From Mycobacterium sp. DL (GTDB taxonomy: Bacteria; Actinomycetota; Actinomycetes; Mycobacteriales; Mycobacteriaceae), in assembly GCF_039729195.1 (NCBI RefSeq), contig NZ_CP155796.1, positions 4,216,001-4,280,000 on the forward strand: a stretch of DNA of 64,000 bases, written 5' to 3'. The translations under genes were made by a program, and so were the position numbers. Under the pieces are notes generated by a model. The model had not been told where the DNA came from. It did not search any database and saw nothing but the letters and a program-made list of their open reading frames with translations. Each line of letters begins with the position of its first letter. Within the stretch, counting starts at the first letter, position 1. Shown one piece after another: positions 17,652-25,901 of the stretch.

Positions 17652-18295
17652 GCGCCTCCGCACCGATGACTCTCGCTCCCTCGACGGTGGCGGTGGTCGG
17701 AGCGCACTGCGACGACATCGCGATCGGGGCCGGCGCGACGCTGCTGCAGATGACCCGGCGCAATCCGGCGATGGTGGTGCACGCGTTGGTGATGACCGGT
17801 GCGGGCACAGAACGTGAGGTCGAGGAGAAGAACGCCTTCGCCGCGATGTGTGGTGCCGCGGAGGTGCGGTTGACCGTCGCCGACCTGCCCGACGGAAACC
17901 TTCCTAGACATTGGGGCGAGGTCAAGGATCACGTGGCCGAGTTCCGGCGATCCTGTGAACCCGACCTGGTGATCGGTCCCCAACGTCACGACGCCCACCA
18001 GGATCACCGGATGCTCGCCGAGCTCATGCCCACCGAGTTCCGCGACCACATGTACTGGGGCTACGAGATTCTCAAGTGGGAGTCCGATCTGCCGACCCCC
18101 AACGTGTACCGGGCGGTGTCCCCCGAGGTGGCCGAGCTGAAACAGGCGCTGCTGCACAGCAGTTATCCGTCGCAGACGGGGAAGTTCTGGTTCGACGAGG
18201 AAGCCTTCCTCGGGTTGATGAGGATCCGCGGGGTGCAGTGCCGCAGCCGCTACGCGGAGGCCTTCGTCGCCGACAAGGTGAATGTCGAGATCTAG
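17648..18295 (+). CDS. PIG-L/LmbE family deacetylase
   Basis: 215 residues from GTG 17648, which overlaps the previous stop (GTGA). The zinc motif near the N-terminus reads AHCDD (His20, Asp22, Asp23) rather than AHPDD, and the second motif HDAHQDH supplies the third ligand. PIG-L enzymes remove N-acetyl groups from GlcNAc-containing molecules (MshB, Mca and sugar tailoring enzymes). Within a sugar-nucleotide operon the likely substrate is an N-acetylated sugar or glycan intermediate. It lacks a signal peptide and is cytosolic. Confidence 0.82.
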   Translation: MSASAPMTLAPSTVAVVGAHCDDIAIGAGATLLQMTRRNPAMVVHALVMTGAGTEREVEEKNAFAAMCGAAEVRLTVADLPDGNLPRHWGEVKDHVAEFRRSCEPDLVIGPQRHDAHQDHRMLAELMPTEFRDHMYWGYEILKWESDLPTPNVYRAVSPEVAELKQALLHSSYPSQTGKFWFDEEAFLGLMRIRGVQCRSRYAEAFVADKVNVEI

Positions 18296-18305
18296 AAGGA
18301 TGACA

Positions 18306-19373
18306 ATGCGCGTATTGATCACCGGGTCGGATGGTTATCTCGGAGCTCTGGTGGCGCCCTACCTCGGTGCCCTCGGTTTCGACGTCGTCGGGCTCGACAC
18401 CGGCTACTACAAGTCGGGATGGTTGTGCTCCGATCAGCTCGCCGGCGCCGCTCGAAACGGCCGGACACCGGCCACGCTGGTGCGCGACATCCGCGAGGTG
18501 GACGTCGAGGATCTGCGTGGCTTCGATGCCGTCGTGCACATGGCCGAGTTGAGCAACGACCCCCTGGGCGAGCTGACCGGTGACGTCACCTACGACATCA
18601 ACCACCGAGGAAGTGTGCATCTCGCCGAGTGCGCCAAACGTGCCGGGGTGCAACGCTTCGTCTACATGTCGTCGTGCAGCGTCTACGGTGCGGCCGACGG
18701 TACGGTGAGCGAAGCGAGCCCGCTGAACCCGCTGACGGCGTACGCGAGGTGCAAGGTGATGGTCGAGCGCGACCTGAGCGCGATGGCCGACGACAGCTTC
18801 TCGCCGACGTTTCTTCGCAACGCGACCGCGTTCGGCGCGTCCCCGCGCATGCGCTTCGACATCGTGCTGAACAATCTGTGCGGCCTGGCATGGGTCGAGC
18901 GCAGGATCGCGATGACCAGTGACGGCACCCCCTGGAGGCCACTCGTGCACGGGTTGGATATCGCGCAGGCCATCCGGTGCGCCCTGGACGCCGGGCGCGA
19001 CACGGTGCACGGGCTGGTCGTCAACGTGGGCAGTGACGAGAACAACGTGACGGTACGGGACATCGCGTCGGTCGTCGGTGCCGAATTCCCGGACTGCGCG
19101 GTGACTTTCGGACCACCCAGCGCCGACCAGCGCAGCTACCGCGTCGACTTCTCACGCATCCACAGCACGTTCCCGCAGTTCAGTGCGCAATGGGGGGTAG
19201 CGGCCGGAGCGGCTCAGCTGCATCGGGTGTTCGAAGCCATCGCGCTGACCGGTGAGACGTTCTACGGGCGCGGTCATACGCGGCTGAAGCAGATCGAGCA
19301 TCTGATCGACACCGGACAACTCGACAGCCGGCTGTTCTGGGCCGACCCGGTGCTCACTTCGGTAGGAGTGTGA
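18306..19373 (+). CDS. NAD-dependent sugar epimerase/dehydratase (extended SDR)
   Basis: 355 residues. The N-terminal NAD motif G-x-x-G-x-x-G appears in MRVLITGSDGYLG. Catalytic Ser sits in YMSSCSVYG and the Tyr/Lys pair in AYARCK, so the active site is complete. The start at 18306 is preferred over the ATG at 18300 because AGAAGG ends six bases upstream. Members acting after cytidylyl- or thymidylyl-transferases are 4-epimerases, reductases or dehydratases; which one applies here is not determinable. It follows the deacetylase after 10 bases and precedes the methyltransferase by 4, all in one operon. Confidence 0.85.
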   Translation: MRVLITGSDGYLGALVAPYLGALGFDVVGLDTGYYKSGWLCSDQLAGAARNGRTPATLVRDIREVDVEDLRGFDAVVHMAELSNDPLGELTGDVTYDINHRGSVHLAECAKRAGVQRFVYMSSCSVYGAADGTVSEASPLNPLTAYARCKVMVERDLSAMADDSFSPTFLRNATAFGASPRMRFDIVLNNLCGLAWVERRIAMTSDGTPWRPLVHGLDIAQAIRCALDAGRDTVHGLVVNVGSDENNVTVRDIASVVGAEFPDCAVTFGPPSADQRSYRVDFSRIHSTFPQFSAQWGVAAGAAQLHRVFEAIALTGETFYGRGHTRLKQIEHLIDTGQLDSRLFWADPVLTSVGV

Positions 19374-19377
19374 CCCG

Positions 19378-20607
19378 ATGATGCAGTGCCGACTCTGTGG
19401 CGCACACCGGTTACGCAGCGTGCTGGACCTCGGTGCGACTCCACCCTGCGAGAAGTTCCTCACCCGAGAAGAACTCGACGAGCCGGAAGCGACCTTCCCG
19501 CTTCACCTTCGGCTGTGCGAGGACTGCCTGCTGCTGCAGATCCCGGCGCTGATCACCCCGGAAGACACATTCACCGAGTACGCGTACTACTCGTCGTTCT
19601 CCGACAGTTGGGTGCAGCACGCCAAGACGTTCGTCGGCGACGCGACGCAGCGGCTTGAACTGGGGCCTGACTCGCTGGTGATCGAGGTCGCCAGCAACGA
19701 CGGGTACCTGCTGCAGCATGTGGTCGCGGCGGGAATCCCGTGCCTGGGCATCGAACCGTCGGTGAATGTCGGCGAGGCAGCCCGCGAACGCGGCGTGCCG
19801 ACCGAGACGGCGTTCCTCGACGAGGCGCTGGCAGCCCGGGTGAGGGCCGAGCGCGGACCCGCAGACCTCGTCATCGCCAACAACGTCTACGCGCACATCC
19901 CGGATCTGCTGGGATTCACCGCGGCGCTGCGAACGCTCGTCGCCGACACCGGTTGGCTCAGCATCGAAGTGCATCACGCCCTCGAACTCGTGAGCAACGG
20001 CCAGTTCGACACCATCTACCACGAGCACTTCCAGTACTACACAGTGCTTTCCGCGATGCGGGCACTTGCCACAGCGGATCTGGCTGTCGTCGACGTCGAC
20101 CTGATCCCCACACACGGTGGCTCGATCCGGTTGTGGGCGCGTCCTGCGACGGTGGCCGGTCCGCAGAGCCAACGGGTTCGTGATGCGCTTGCCGCGGAGG
20201 CGCTAGCCGGTCTGCACGAGGTCGATGGCTACCTGCAGCTGAAAGAACGCACCGAAACGATCCGCCACGAGTTGCTGAGGTTCCTGCTCGAATGCCGCGC
20301 CGACGGCAAGCGGGTCGTCGGCTACGGGGCCCCGGGTAAGGGCAACACCCTGCTGAACTACGCCGGTATCCGCTCCGATCTCATCGAGTACATCGTCGAC
20401 CGGAATCCCTACAAACACGGCAGGTTCACCCCGGGTACCCGGATTCCGATCCACGATCCCGCGGTCCTCGCCGGGGACCGCCCCGATGTCGTGCTTGCGT
20501 TGCCGTGGAACCTCGAGCAGGAGCTGACCGAGCAGCTCGGCTACATCACCGAGTGGGGTGGGCAGCTGTATTTCCCGCTCCCCGAAATGCACCTGGCCAG
20601 TCGGTGA
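19378..20607 (+). CDS. SAM-dependent sugar C-methyltransferase (TylC3/NovU-like)
   Basis: 409 residues with the three-domain plan of sugar C-methyltransferases. There is an N-terminal zinc-binding domain (C4, C7, C47, C50), a central Rossmann domain with SAM loop VIEVASNDGYLLQ (residues 101-113) and acidic partner GIEPS (124-128), and a C-terminal nucleotide/sugar-binding domain with GYGAPGKGNTLLNY. The conserved segment IYHEHFQYY carries the His/Tyr residues implicated in C-3 deprotonation in TylC3. The product would be a branched C-methyl deoxysugar from a 4-keto nucleotide sugar. All key motifs are present, in contrast to the paralogue at 21190. Confidence 0.87.
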   Translation: MMQCRLCGAHRLRSVLDLGATPPCEKFLTREELDEPEATFPLHLRLCEDCLLLQIPALITPEDTFTEYAYYSSFSDSWVQHAKTFVGDATQRLELGPDSLVIEVASNDGYLLQHVVAAGIPCLGIEPSVNVGEAARERGVPTETAFLDEALAARVRAERGPADLVIANNVYAHIPDLLGFTAALRTLVADTGWLSIEVHHALELVSNGQFDTIYHEHFQYYTVLSAMRALATADLAVVDVDLIPTHGGSIRLWARPATVAGPQSQRVRDALAAEALAGLHEVDGYLQLKERTETIRHELLRFLLECRADGKRVVGYGAPGKGNTLLNYAGIRSDLIEYIVDRNPYKHGRFTPGTRIPIHDPAVLAGDRPDVVLALPWNLEQELTEQLGYITEWGGQLYFPLPEMHLASR

Positions 20608-20623
20608 CACACCCGCACGGTGC

Positions 20624-21175
20624 TCAGTCGAGCCGATCCAGAAGTTCCCGCCAGCTCCCTGCACCGGCATCGCGTGCCGAGATGTTCGACACCTGCTGCG
20701 GCCAGGCGATGGCGAGGTCGGCGTCGTGAGGATTGACGGCGATGTCCTCGGCGCTGTCGTGTGGACGGTCGATCCGGTAGCAGACGTCGGCGAGTGGGGT
20801 CAGCGCCTGGAAGCCGTGCAGGAATCCGGGCGGGATGTACAGATGCCGAAAAGCACTGTCGTCCAAAAGGAAAGCCTCCTGCATCCCGAAAGTCGGCGAT
20901 TGCCTTCGGATGTCGACCAGTACGTCGTGAACCGCCCCGCGTGCGCACCGGACGAGTTTGGCTTCACCGCGGCCCGATCTGCCGTGCATGCCTCGCAGCA
21001 CCCCCTGAGCCGAGCGCGATTGGGAGTCCTGCACAAAAGTCGCCGATTTACCGGCACCCACATGCTCGTCGAACACCTGCGCGTCGAAGGTCCGCGTGAA
21101 GAAGCCGCGGTCGTCGCGGTGGGGTTCGTTGACGAGCAGCAGTACATCGGCGAGGCGTGTCGTCTCGATCCGCAC
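20624..21175 (-). CDS. dTDP-4-dehydrorhamnose 3,5-epimerase-like protein (RmlC family)
   Basis: 183-residue cupin of the RmlC/3,5-epimerase family, isomerising 4-keto-6-deoxy nucleotide sugars at C3 and/or C5. Motifs are RDDRGFFTRTFDA, the catalytic His in RGMHGRSG, then LVRCARGAVHDVLVDIRR (basic substrate-binding strand) and YIPPGFLHGFQAL. GTG 21175 gives the usual length and N-terminus; a longer open frame to 21409 only overlaps the neighbouring gene. It is the only minus-strand gene inside the operon, and its start lies just 14 bases from the divergent start at 21190. Confidence 0.85.
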   Translation of the reverse strand: MRIETTRLADVLLLVNEPHRDDRGFFTRTFDAQVFDEHVGAGKSATFVQDSQSRSAQGVLRGMHGRSGRGEAKLVRCARGAVHDVLVDIRRQSPTFGMQEAFLLDDSAFRHLYIPPGFLHGFQALTPLADVCYRIDRPHDSAEDIAVNPHDADLAIAWPQQVSNISARDAGAGSWRELLDRLD

Positions 21176-21189
21176 CGGGTGATTGTGGC

Positions 21190-22299
21190 ATGAATCGCTG
21201 CCGCGGATGCGGGTCTTCACAGCTGAGGTGTGTGCTCGATCTGGGTCGGGTCGCCGCGGCGGACTATTTTCCGCCGGCGGAATCACCTGTGACGGAATCC
21301 GAGTCATCGCACGGACTTCGAATGGACTTGTGCGCCCAGTGCGCCTTGGCGCAGCTTGCCGACGACGACACACAGGCCGACGAACCGCGCGGCATCGAGC
21401 CCTTGGCACTCAGGGAGCAAGCCGCTGACGCGGTGGACAGGGTGGCGCGCGACGGGTGGCTGCGAGGTGCCACGGTGCGCGAATTCGGCAGCCCGCACGG
21501 CGGCAGTTGGCTGCCGCTGCTCGCCGAACGCGGCTTCGACGCCGCCGACACCGCCGATGTCGTTCTCGACTGCTTCGGGATCATGCACGACCCTGATCAG
21601 CTGAACGCGTTTCACCGGCGCTGCGCGGCGACCGCGCCGGGCGGGGTACTGCTGCTGCAGTTCCATTCGCTGCTCACCATCGTCGAACAGGATCAGTGGA
21701 ACTCTCTGCGCCACGGCCACTTTGCCTACTACTCGCTGACCGCGCTGCGCAGGCTGCTCGCCGGTGTCGGGATGAGTATCGCCGCGTCGTGGGAGTTCGA
21801 CCTGTACGGCGGCACCGTTCTGGTCGCCGCCGTGCACGGCGAGTGCACGCCGGACACGCACACGTCGTCGATCCTGGACCGCGAGCGACGCTTCGGGATC
21901 GCCGAACCCGCAGTGGTCGGGCGACTTCAGGGGGCTGCCCTGGCTCAGGCCGGCGCTCTTCGTGACTGGCTCGAGTCGGCACACGAGGCAGGCAGGGCGG
22001 TGTACGCCTACGGGGCATCGTCGCGTGCGGTGGCGCTGTTCTGCCTGGCGGGCGTGGACAGCCGGTTGGTGCGGGCAGTCGCAGACGCGTCACCGGCCAA
22101 ACAGGGGCGTCGCATGCCGGGGACCGACGTCGAGATCGTCTCTCCCGAAGCGCTCGTGGCGGCCTCGCCCGACGACGTCCTGCTCACTCTGCCTGATCTC
22201 CTCGGCGAGGTTTCCCAGCGCTATCCCGATCTCGACGGCCGGTGGCGCATCGACTGCCCTACCGTGGCTGCAGCCGGCGTGGGTGAGCCGACCGCCTGA
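21190..22299 (+). CDS. Degenerate sugar C-methyltransferase-like protein lacking part of the SAM domain
   Basis: 369 residues, a paralogue of the methyltransferase at 19378. The zinc-binding domain is intact (C4, C7, C48, C51) and so is the C-terminal domain (AVYAYGASSRAVALF). The Rossmann part is shortened: VREFGSPHGGSW corresponds to the SAM loop, but about 36 residues that include the GIEPS acidic strand are missing before DVVLDCFGIMHDPDQL. The YYSSFSDSW helix upstream is also absent, and YHEHFQYY has become RHGHFAYY. It probably cannot bind SAM normally and may be a partner subunit or a dead enzyme. The last 41 bases overlap the convergent aminotransferase gene. Confidence 0.72.
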   Translation: MNRCRGCGSSQLRCVLDLGRVAAADYFPPAESPVTESESSHGLRMDLCAQCALAQLADDDTQADEPRGIEPLALREQAADAVDRVARDGWLRGATVREFGSPHGGSWLPLLAERGFDAADTADVVLDCFGIMHDPDQLNAFHRRCAATAPGGVLLLQFHSLLTIVEQDQWNSLRHGHFAYYSLTALRRLLAGVGMSIAASWEFDLYGGTVLVAAVHGECTPDTHTSSILDRERRFGIAEPAVVGRLQGAALAQAGALRDWLESAHEAGRAVYAYGASSRAVALFCLAGVDSRLVRAVADASPAKQGRRMPGTDVEIVSPEALVAASPDDVLLTLPDLLGEVSQRYPDLDGRWRIDCPTVAAAGVGEPTA

Positions 22300-23632
22300 T
22301 CGCCGGGGCCACCGGCGCGCCCTCGAGAAGCCCGTCGACGGAGCGTGCGTCGAGCGCCCGGCGGTAGACGTGCAGCGCCCGGGTCACGGAGTCGATGGTC
22401 TGGTCGATGTCGGCCGGCGTGTGCGCCGCCGAGGTGACGAAGGACTGTCCGAGGACGCCGCCCCTCAGCATCTCCTGGATGAACAACGTCCGGAACGACT
22501 GTGACGGCTGGCCGTCGGCGTCGCGCGTGATGTAGATCAGGCATGAGGGCCGGCCCGTCACCTCGAAGAAGTCGTCGATCCCGAGTGCCCGGGCCGCGTC
22601 GTTCACCCCGGTGGCGAGCTGTCGGCCGGCTTCCTCCATCGCAGCGATGGGGTCGAATTCCCGGTAGGCGGCCACCACGGCGCGGAAGGCCGCCAGACCC
22701 GTCGATTCGGCACCGTGGGTGGTCGACAGCAGGAACACCCGGTCCCGGTCGGTGTTCAGACCACCCAGCTCCATCAGTTCCCGTCGTCCGGCGAGCGCCG
22801 AGATCGGAAAGCCGTTGCCGATGGCCTTGCCCCAGCACGACAGGTCGGGGGCGACGCCGTAGAGCGTCTGCGCGCCGTGGACCGACCATCGGAATCCGGT
22901 GATGATCTCGTCGAAGACCAACACCGCGCCGTGGCGGTCGCACAGCTCCCGAACGCCCTCGAGGAACCCGGGTTCCGGCTCGGCCATCGCGGTGGCCGCC
23001 TCGAGGATCACCGCAGCGATCGACCCCGGATGCCCGGCGAACAGCGAGCGAAGAGACGCCAGGTCGTTGTAGTGAAACCGCAGCGCCTGCTCGGTCGCCG
23101 ACGCCGGAATGCCGGCGGACATCTCGGTGGTCCCCATGAACCAGTCGTCGGTCGAGAAGAACGGGTGGTGGCAGATGGCGACCTTGTCTCGGCCCGTCGC
23201 TGCGCGTGCCAGTCGAATCGCCGCCGTCGTCGCATCCGAACCGTTCTTGGCGAACTTGACCATGTCGGCTCCCGGCACGAGTTCGAGAAAGTCCTCGGCC
23301 GCATGGAGTTCCAACTCCGTCGGGCGGGTGAAGTTGACGCCCTCGGCGATCGCCGCGCAGACCGCGTCCACCACCGGGCGGTATCCGTGCCCGAGCACCA
23401 CGGATCGCAGACCCATGCCGTACTCGACGTACTCGTTGCCGTCGGCATCCCACACCCGTGCGCCATCACCGCGGACCAGAACCGGGGCCATGTCGACCGG
23501 GTACTGGTCAGCTCCCCTGGCGTAGGTGTGCGCGCCGCCCGGCACCGCCCGGTGCAGACGAGCCTGAAGCTGGCCCGAGCGCGTGAAGGAGCGCACGGTC
23601 GGACTCAGCTGCACCGACGTGTCGTGAACCAT
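22259..23632 (-). CDS. Class III PLP aminotransferase (glutamate-1-semialdehyde aminomutase-like)
   Basis: 457 residues from ATG 23632, with GGGGG upstream. Fold-type I class III features: GGAHTYARGADQYP N-terminal substrate loop, FAKNGSDATTAAIRLARA (PLP phosphate-binding), VLVFDEIITGFRW (Asp contacting the pyridine N), and PLP lysine 269 in DLSCWGKAIGNGFP. GSA-type aminotransferases outside haem synthesis often aminate keto-sugars or amino-alcohol side chains in glycan clusters; placement at the end of this cassette supports an amino sugar or amino-linked substituent. It is convergent with the second methyltransferase and overlaps it tail to tail. Confidence 0.82.
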   Translation of the reverse strand: MVHDTSVQLSPTVRSFTRSGQLQARLHRAVPGGAHTYARGADQYPVDMAPVLVRGDGARVWDADGNEYVEYGMGLRSVVLGHGYRPVVDAVCAAIAEGVNFTRPTELELHAAEDFLELVPGADMVKFAKNGSDATTAAIRLARAATGRDKVAICHHPFFSTDDWFMGTTEMSAGIPASATEQALRFHYNDLASLRSLFAGHPGSIAAVILEAATAMAEPEPGFLEGVRELCDRHGAVLVFDEIITGFRWSVHGAQTLYGVAPDLSCWGKAIGNGFPISALAGRRELMELGGLNTDRDRVFLLSTTHGAESTGLAAFRAVVAAYREFDPIAAMEEAGRQLATGVNDAARALGIDDFFEVTGRPSCLIYITRDADGQPSQSFRTLFIQEMLRGGVLGQSFVTSAAHTPADIDQTIDSVTRALHVYRRALDARSVDGLLEGAPVAPAIRRSAHPRRLQPR

Positions 23633-23932
23633 CACGGCCCCCAATTCTCATAGCCACACATTCTTCAGCGATGTAAGAAGTCGATGAAAGCCCATGTAAA
23701 TGGGTTGATGGCAAACTTACCCTAATTCGCTTTTCGTAGCACGATGGGGAGATTTTGGGCCGTTTCTTGCCTCTTGCCGGAAGGCGACAGTAGGACGAAC
23801 GTGAGAGGAGGCGGTTTCGCGAAATGTGGGACAAGCGGAGGGTAGGCGTCCTAAGTTGCTGGGTGCTGATCTGCCATCAGCCTCGGTAGTTGAGTGGGAG
23901 GGCTACCTAGTAAAACCACCTTGGGGGTACCT
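23633..23932. promoter_or_regulatory. Divergent promoter region between aminotransferase and PGRS-type gene
   Basis: 300 bases, visibly more AT-rich near 23660-23740 than the flanking genes. A small inverted repeat GCTGAT-CTGCC-ATCAGC lies near 23864-23880. No recognised regulator site and no gene. Confidence 0.35.
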
Positions 23933-25288
23933 GTGGCTCGACATTCCCGGACGACAACACGTTCGACAAAAATTCGCACCTACCTGGCGGCTGGAGTGAC
24001 AGCAGGCGTCACCAGCGCCGCCATGGCGGGCATCGGCACACTGATGCTCACCGAGACCGACACGCCTGCTCAGCCGACCTCGCTCGAGATGCAGCTGGTC
24101 AATGACGAAGAGGAGTACACCCTTTGGGGTATGGCGGTTTCCGGGTCCGACCGGTCCGGTGCCACGATGGAGGCGTCAGCATTGCGGCCGATGATCGGCA
24201 ATGGCGGCTGGCTGATCGGCAACGGTCTCGACGCTGCAGCCGACTGCAACGGCGACGCCTGCAACGGTGGGAACGGTGGATTCCTTGGCGGCAGCGGTGG
24301 TGACGGCGCCAACGGCGGGAGCGGCGGAAACGCCGGAGCGTGGTTCGGCAACGGCGGTAACGGCTCTGACGGCGCCGACGCGGTTTACGTGGACGGCGTC
24401 CGGGTGTCTGCGGCCGCCAACGGCGGCCACGGCGGCGACGGCTCCCTCTTCGGTGTGGGCGGCTTCGGCGGCAACGGCGGCGACGACGTCAATGAACTCA
24501 ACGTGGTCGACGATCCGGAGACGGAGGACATCGACGAGTCCAATGAGAACAACGCCCGTGGCGGCGCCGGCGGAAGCGGCGGCGAGGGCGGCAACTGGGT
24601 GGGTGACGGTGGCCGCGGCGGTGACGGCGGCGACGCGTACTCGGAGAACGGCACTGCCCTCGGAGGCGCCGGCGGCGCCGGTGGCGCGGCCGGGTTCGGC
24701 ACCGGTGGCGACGGCGGTGACGGCGGTGAGGGCGAGGCGTACGCCGACGGCGAATCCGCGATCGGCGGCGCGGGTGGCGACGGCGGTGAGGGCTCGTTCT
24801 ACGGCGCCGTCGGTGGTAACGGCGGCGAGGGCGGATTCGGTGACGCCTGGGAGGGTGCCGACGGCGTCGGCGGTGACGGCGGCGACGGTGGTGACGCGCC
24901 GGTCGGGCAGGCCGGTGACGGCGGCGACGGTGGCGACACCACCACCGGGGACGGTGACGCTACCGGCGGTGACGGCGGTGACGGCGGTTCGGCCGAAACT
25001 GGCGGCAATGGCGGTGACGGTGGCGACGGCGGTCTGGCCGACGGGTACGACGAAGGCACCGGTGGTGATGGTGGTGACGGCGGCGACGGCGGCTTCTTCG
25101 GTGGTGCCGGAGGTGACGGTGGTGACGGCGGCGACGGACTCTCCGTTGAACCAGACGGCGCGACTGCCGGTTTCGGTGGCTCGGGTGGCCCGGGCGGATT
25201 CCTGGGCAAGCGTGGCGAGGACGGCGACGACGGGACCGCGACCGACGACAGTGAGTCTGACTCTGACAGCGAGTCCGCCGGCGACTAG
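23933..25288 (+). CDS. PGRS-type glycine-rich exported protein without a PE domain
   Basis: 451 residues from GTG 23933. A basic start (ARHSRTTTRSTKIRTYLAAG) and hydrophobic stretch form a Sec-type leader or membrane anchor. From about residue 95 the protein is built of GGxGG(D/N)G repeats like the PGRS regions of PE_PGRS proteins, but no PE domain (Pro-Glu, about 110 residues) is present. Many repeats are GGDGGDGG, giving a strongly acidic, possibly calcium-binding surface. The C-terminus is an acidic Ser/Asp tail (TDDSESDSDSESAGD). A strong hairpin terminator follows. Likely cell-surface or cell-wall associated; its place between two glycan loci is suggestive only. Confidence 0.78.
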   Translation: MARHSRTTTRSTKIRTYLAAGVTAGVTSAAMAGIGTLMLTETDTPAQPTSLEMQLVNDEEEYTLWGMAVSGSDRSGATMEASALRPMIGNGGWLIGNGLDAAADCNGDACNGGNGGFLGGSGGDGANGGSGGNAGAWFGNGGNGSDGADAVYVDGVRVSAAANGGHGGDGSLFGVGGFGGNGGDDVNELNVVDDPETEDIDESNENNARGGAGGSGGEGGNWVGDGGRGGDGGDAYSENGTALGGAGGAGGAAGFGTGGDGGDGGEGEAYADGESAIGGAGGDGGEGSFYGAVGGNGGEGGFGDAWEGADGVGGDGGDGGDAPVGQAGDGGDGGDTTTGDGDATGGDGGDGGSAETGGNGGDGGDGGLADGYDEGTGGDGGDGGDGGFFGGAGGDGGDGGDGLSVEPDGATAGFGGSGGPGGFLGKRGEDGDDGTATDDSESDSDSESAGD

Positions 25289-25305
25289 TCGCATCTTCTG
25301 ACCGG

Positions 25306-25341
25306 CCGGGTGTGGGCGTCGAAATTGACGCCCGCACCCGG
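25306..25341 (+). terminator. Strong stem-loop terminator after the PGRS-type gene
   Basis: A 15-base stem (25306-25320 with 25327-25341, one G-U pair) around loop GAAATT, 17 bases after the stop. No U-run follows, the form common in mycobacteria. Confidence 0.7.
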
Positions 25342-25430
25342 TCGTCGTGGTGCCCTCAATATCCTTGTTGCTCAGCGATTTTCGCGCATGCCTGACAGTC
25401 GGTGGATGGACGGGGGGTTATAGTCGGCCC

Positions 25431-25901
25431 ATGTCCGACAACACACCAGGCTGGCTCGCCCCGGCCGCGCTCGTCATCGCTGTCGTCGCCGTCGCTCTTG
25501 CAGCGTGGGGGCTGATGCGGTCGCCGTCCACGGGAGAGGTCTCCGCAGTCAGCGACGAGCAGACCGCCGAGGCCAAGACGCAGGTCTGTGAGGCGTTCGA
25601 GATGGTGCGCAATGCGGTGTCCCTGCAGACCAACGCCGATCTCGGCACGGATCGGGTGGCAACCCAGGCGGTCGCCGCCAACGCCCGGCTGGCCACCCTG
25701 GGCGGCGGCCAGTTCCTGCTGTCCCGCCTCGACGACGCGGTGTCCACCGAACTGGCCGACGCGGTGCGCTCGTTTGCGAACAACCTCGAGTACATCGGGA
25801 TGGGCCAACTCGCGGGTGCACCCGGTGACGACCCCGCCCAGCAGACCCGCCTCAACGACGCCCAGACCAGCGCGACCCGCATCGGGGAACTCTGCGCGTG
25901 A
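25431..25901 (+). CDS. Small membrane-anchored hypothetical protein
   Basis: 156 residues from ATG 25431. After a short N-terminus there is a single hydrophobic segment (LAPAALVIAVVAVALAAWGL), then a helical, Ala-rich extracytoplasmic domain with two cysteines: one in the segment AEAKTQVCEAFEMVRNAV and one at the very end (GELCA). The layout of TM anchor, TVCxAF-type helix and C-terminal Cys recurs in conserved mycobacterial membrane proteins of unknown role, possibly linked by a disulfide. It is separated from the PGRS-type gene by the terminator and so probably has its own promoter. No function is claimed. Confidence 0.68.
   Translation: MSDNTPGWLAPAALVIAVVAVALAAWGLMRSPSTGEVSAVSDEQTAEAKTQVCEAFEMVRNAVSLQTNADLGTDRVATQAVAANARLATLGGGQFLLSRLDDAVSTELADAVRSFANNLEYIGMGQLAGAPGDDPAQQTRLNDAQTSATRIGELCA

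Noticed and set aside
24300..25200. Regularly repeated DNA that might suggest a CRISPR array
   Set aside because: Repeats are short, in frame, encode GGxGG, and have no spacer-repeat periodicity.
24176..25294. A 372-codon minus-strand frame opposite the PGRS-type gene, plus other long frames there
   Set aside because: Repetitive GC-rich codons make long open frames on both strands; the Ala/Val/Thr-rich translation has no start signal or domain.
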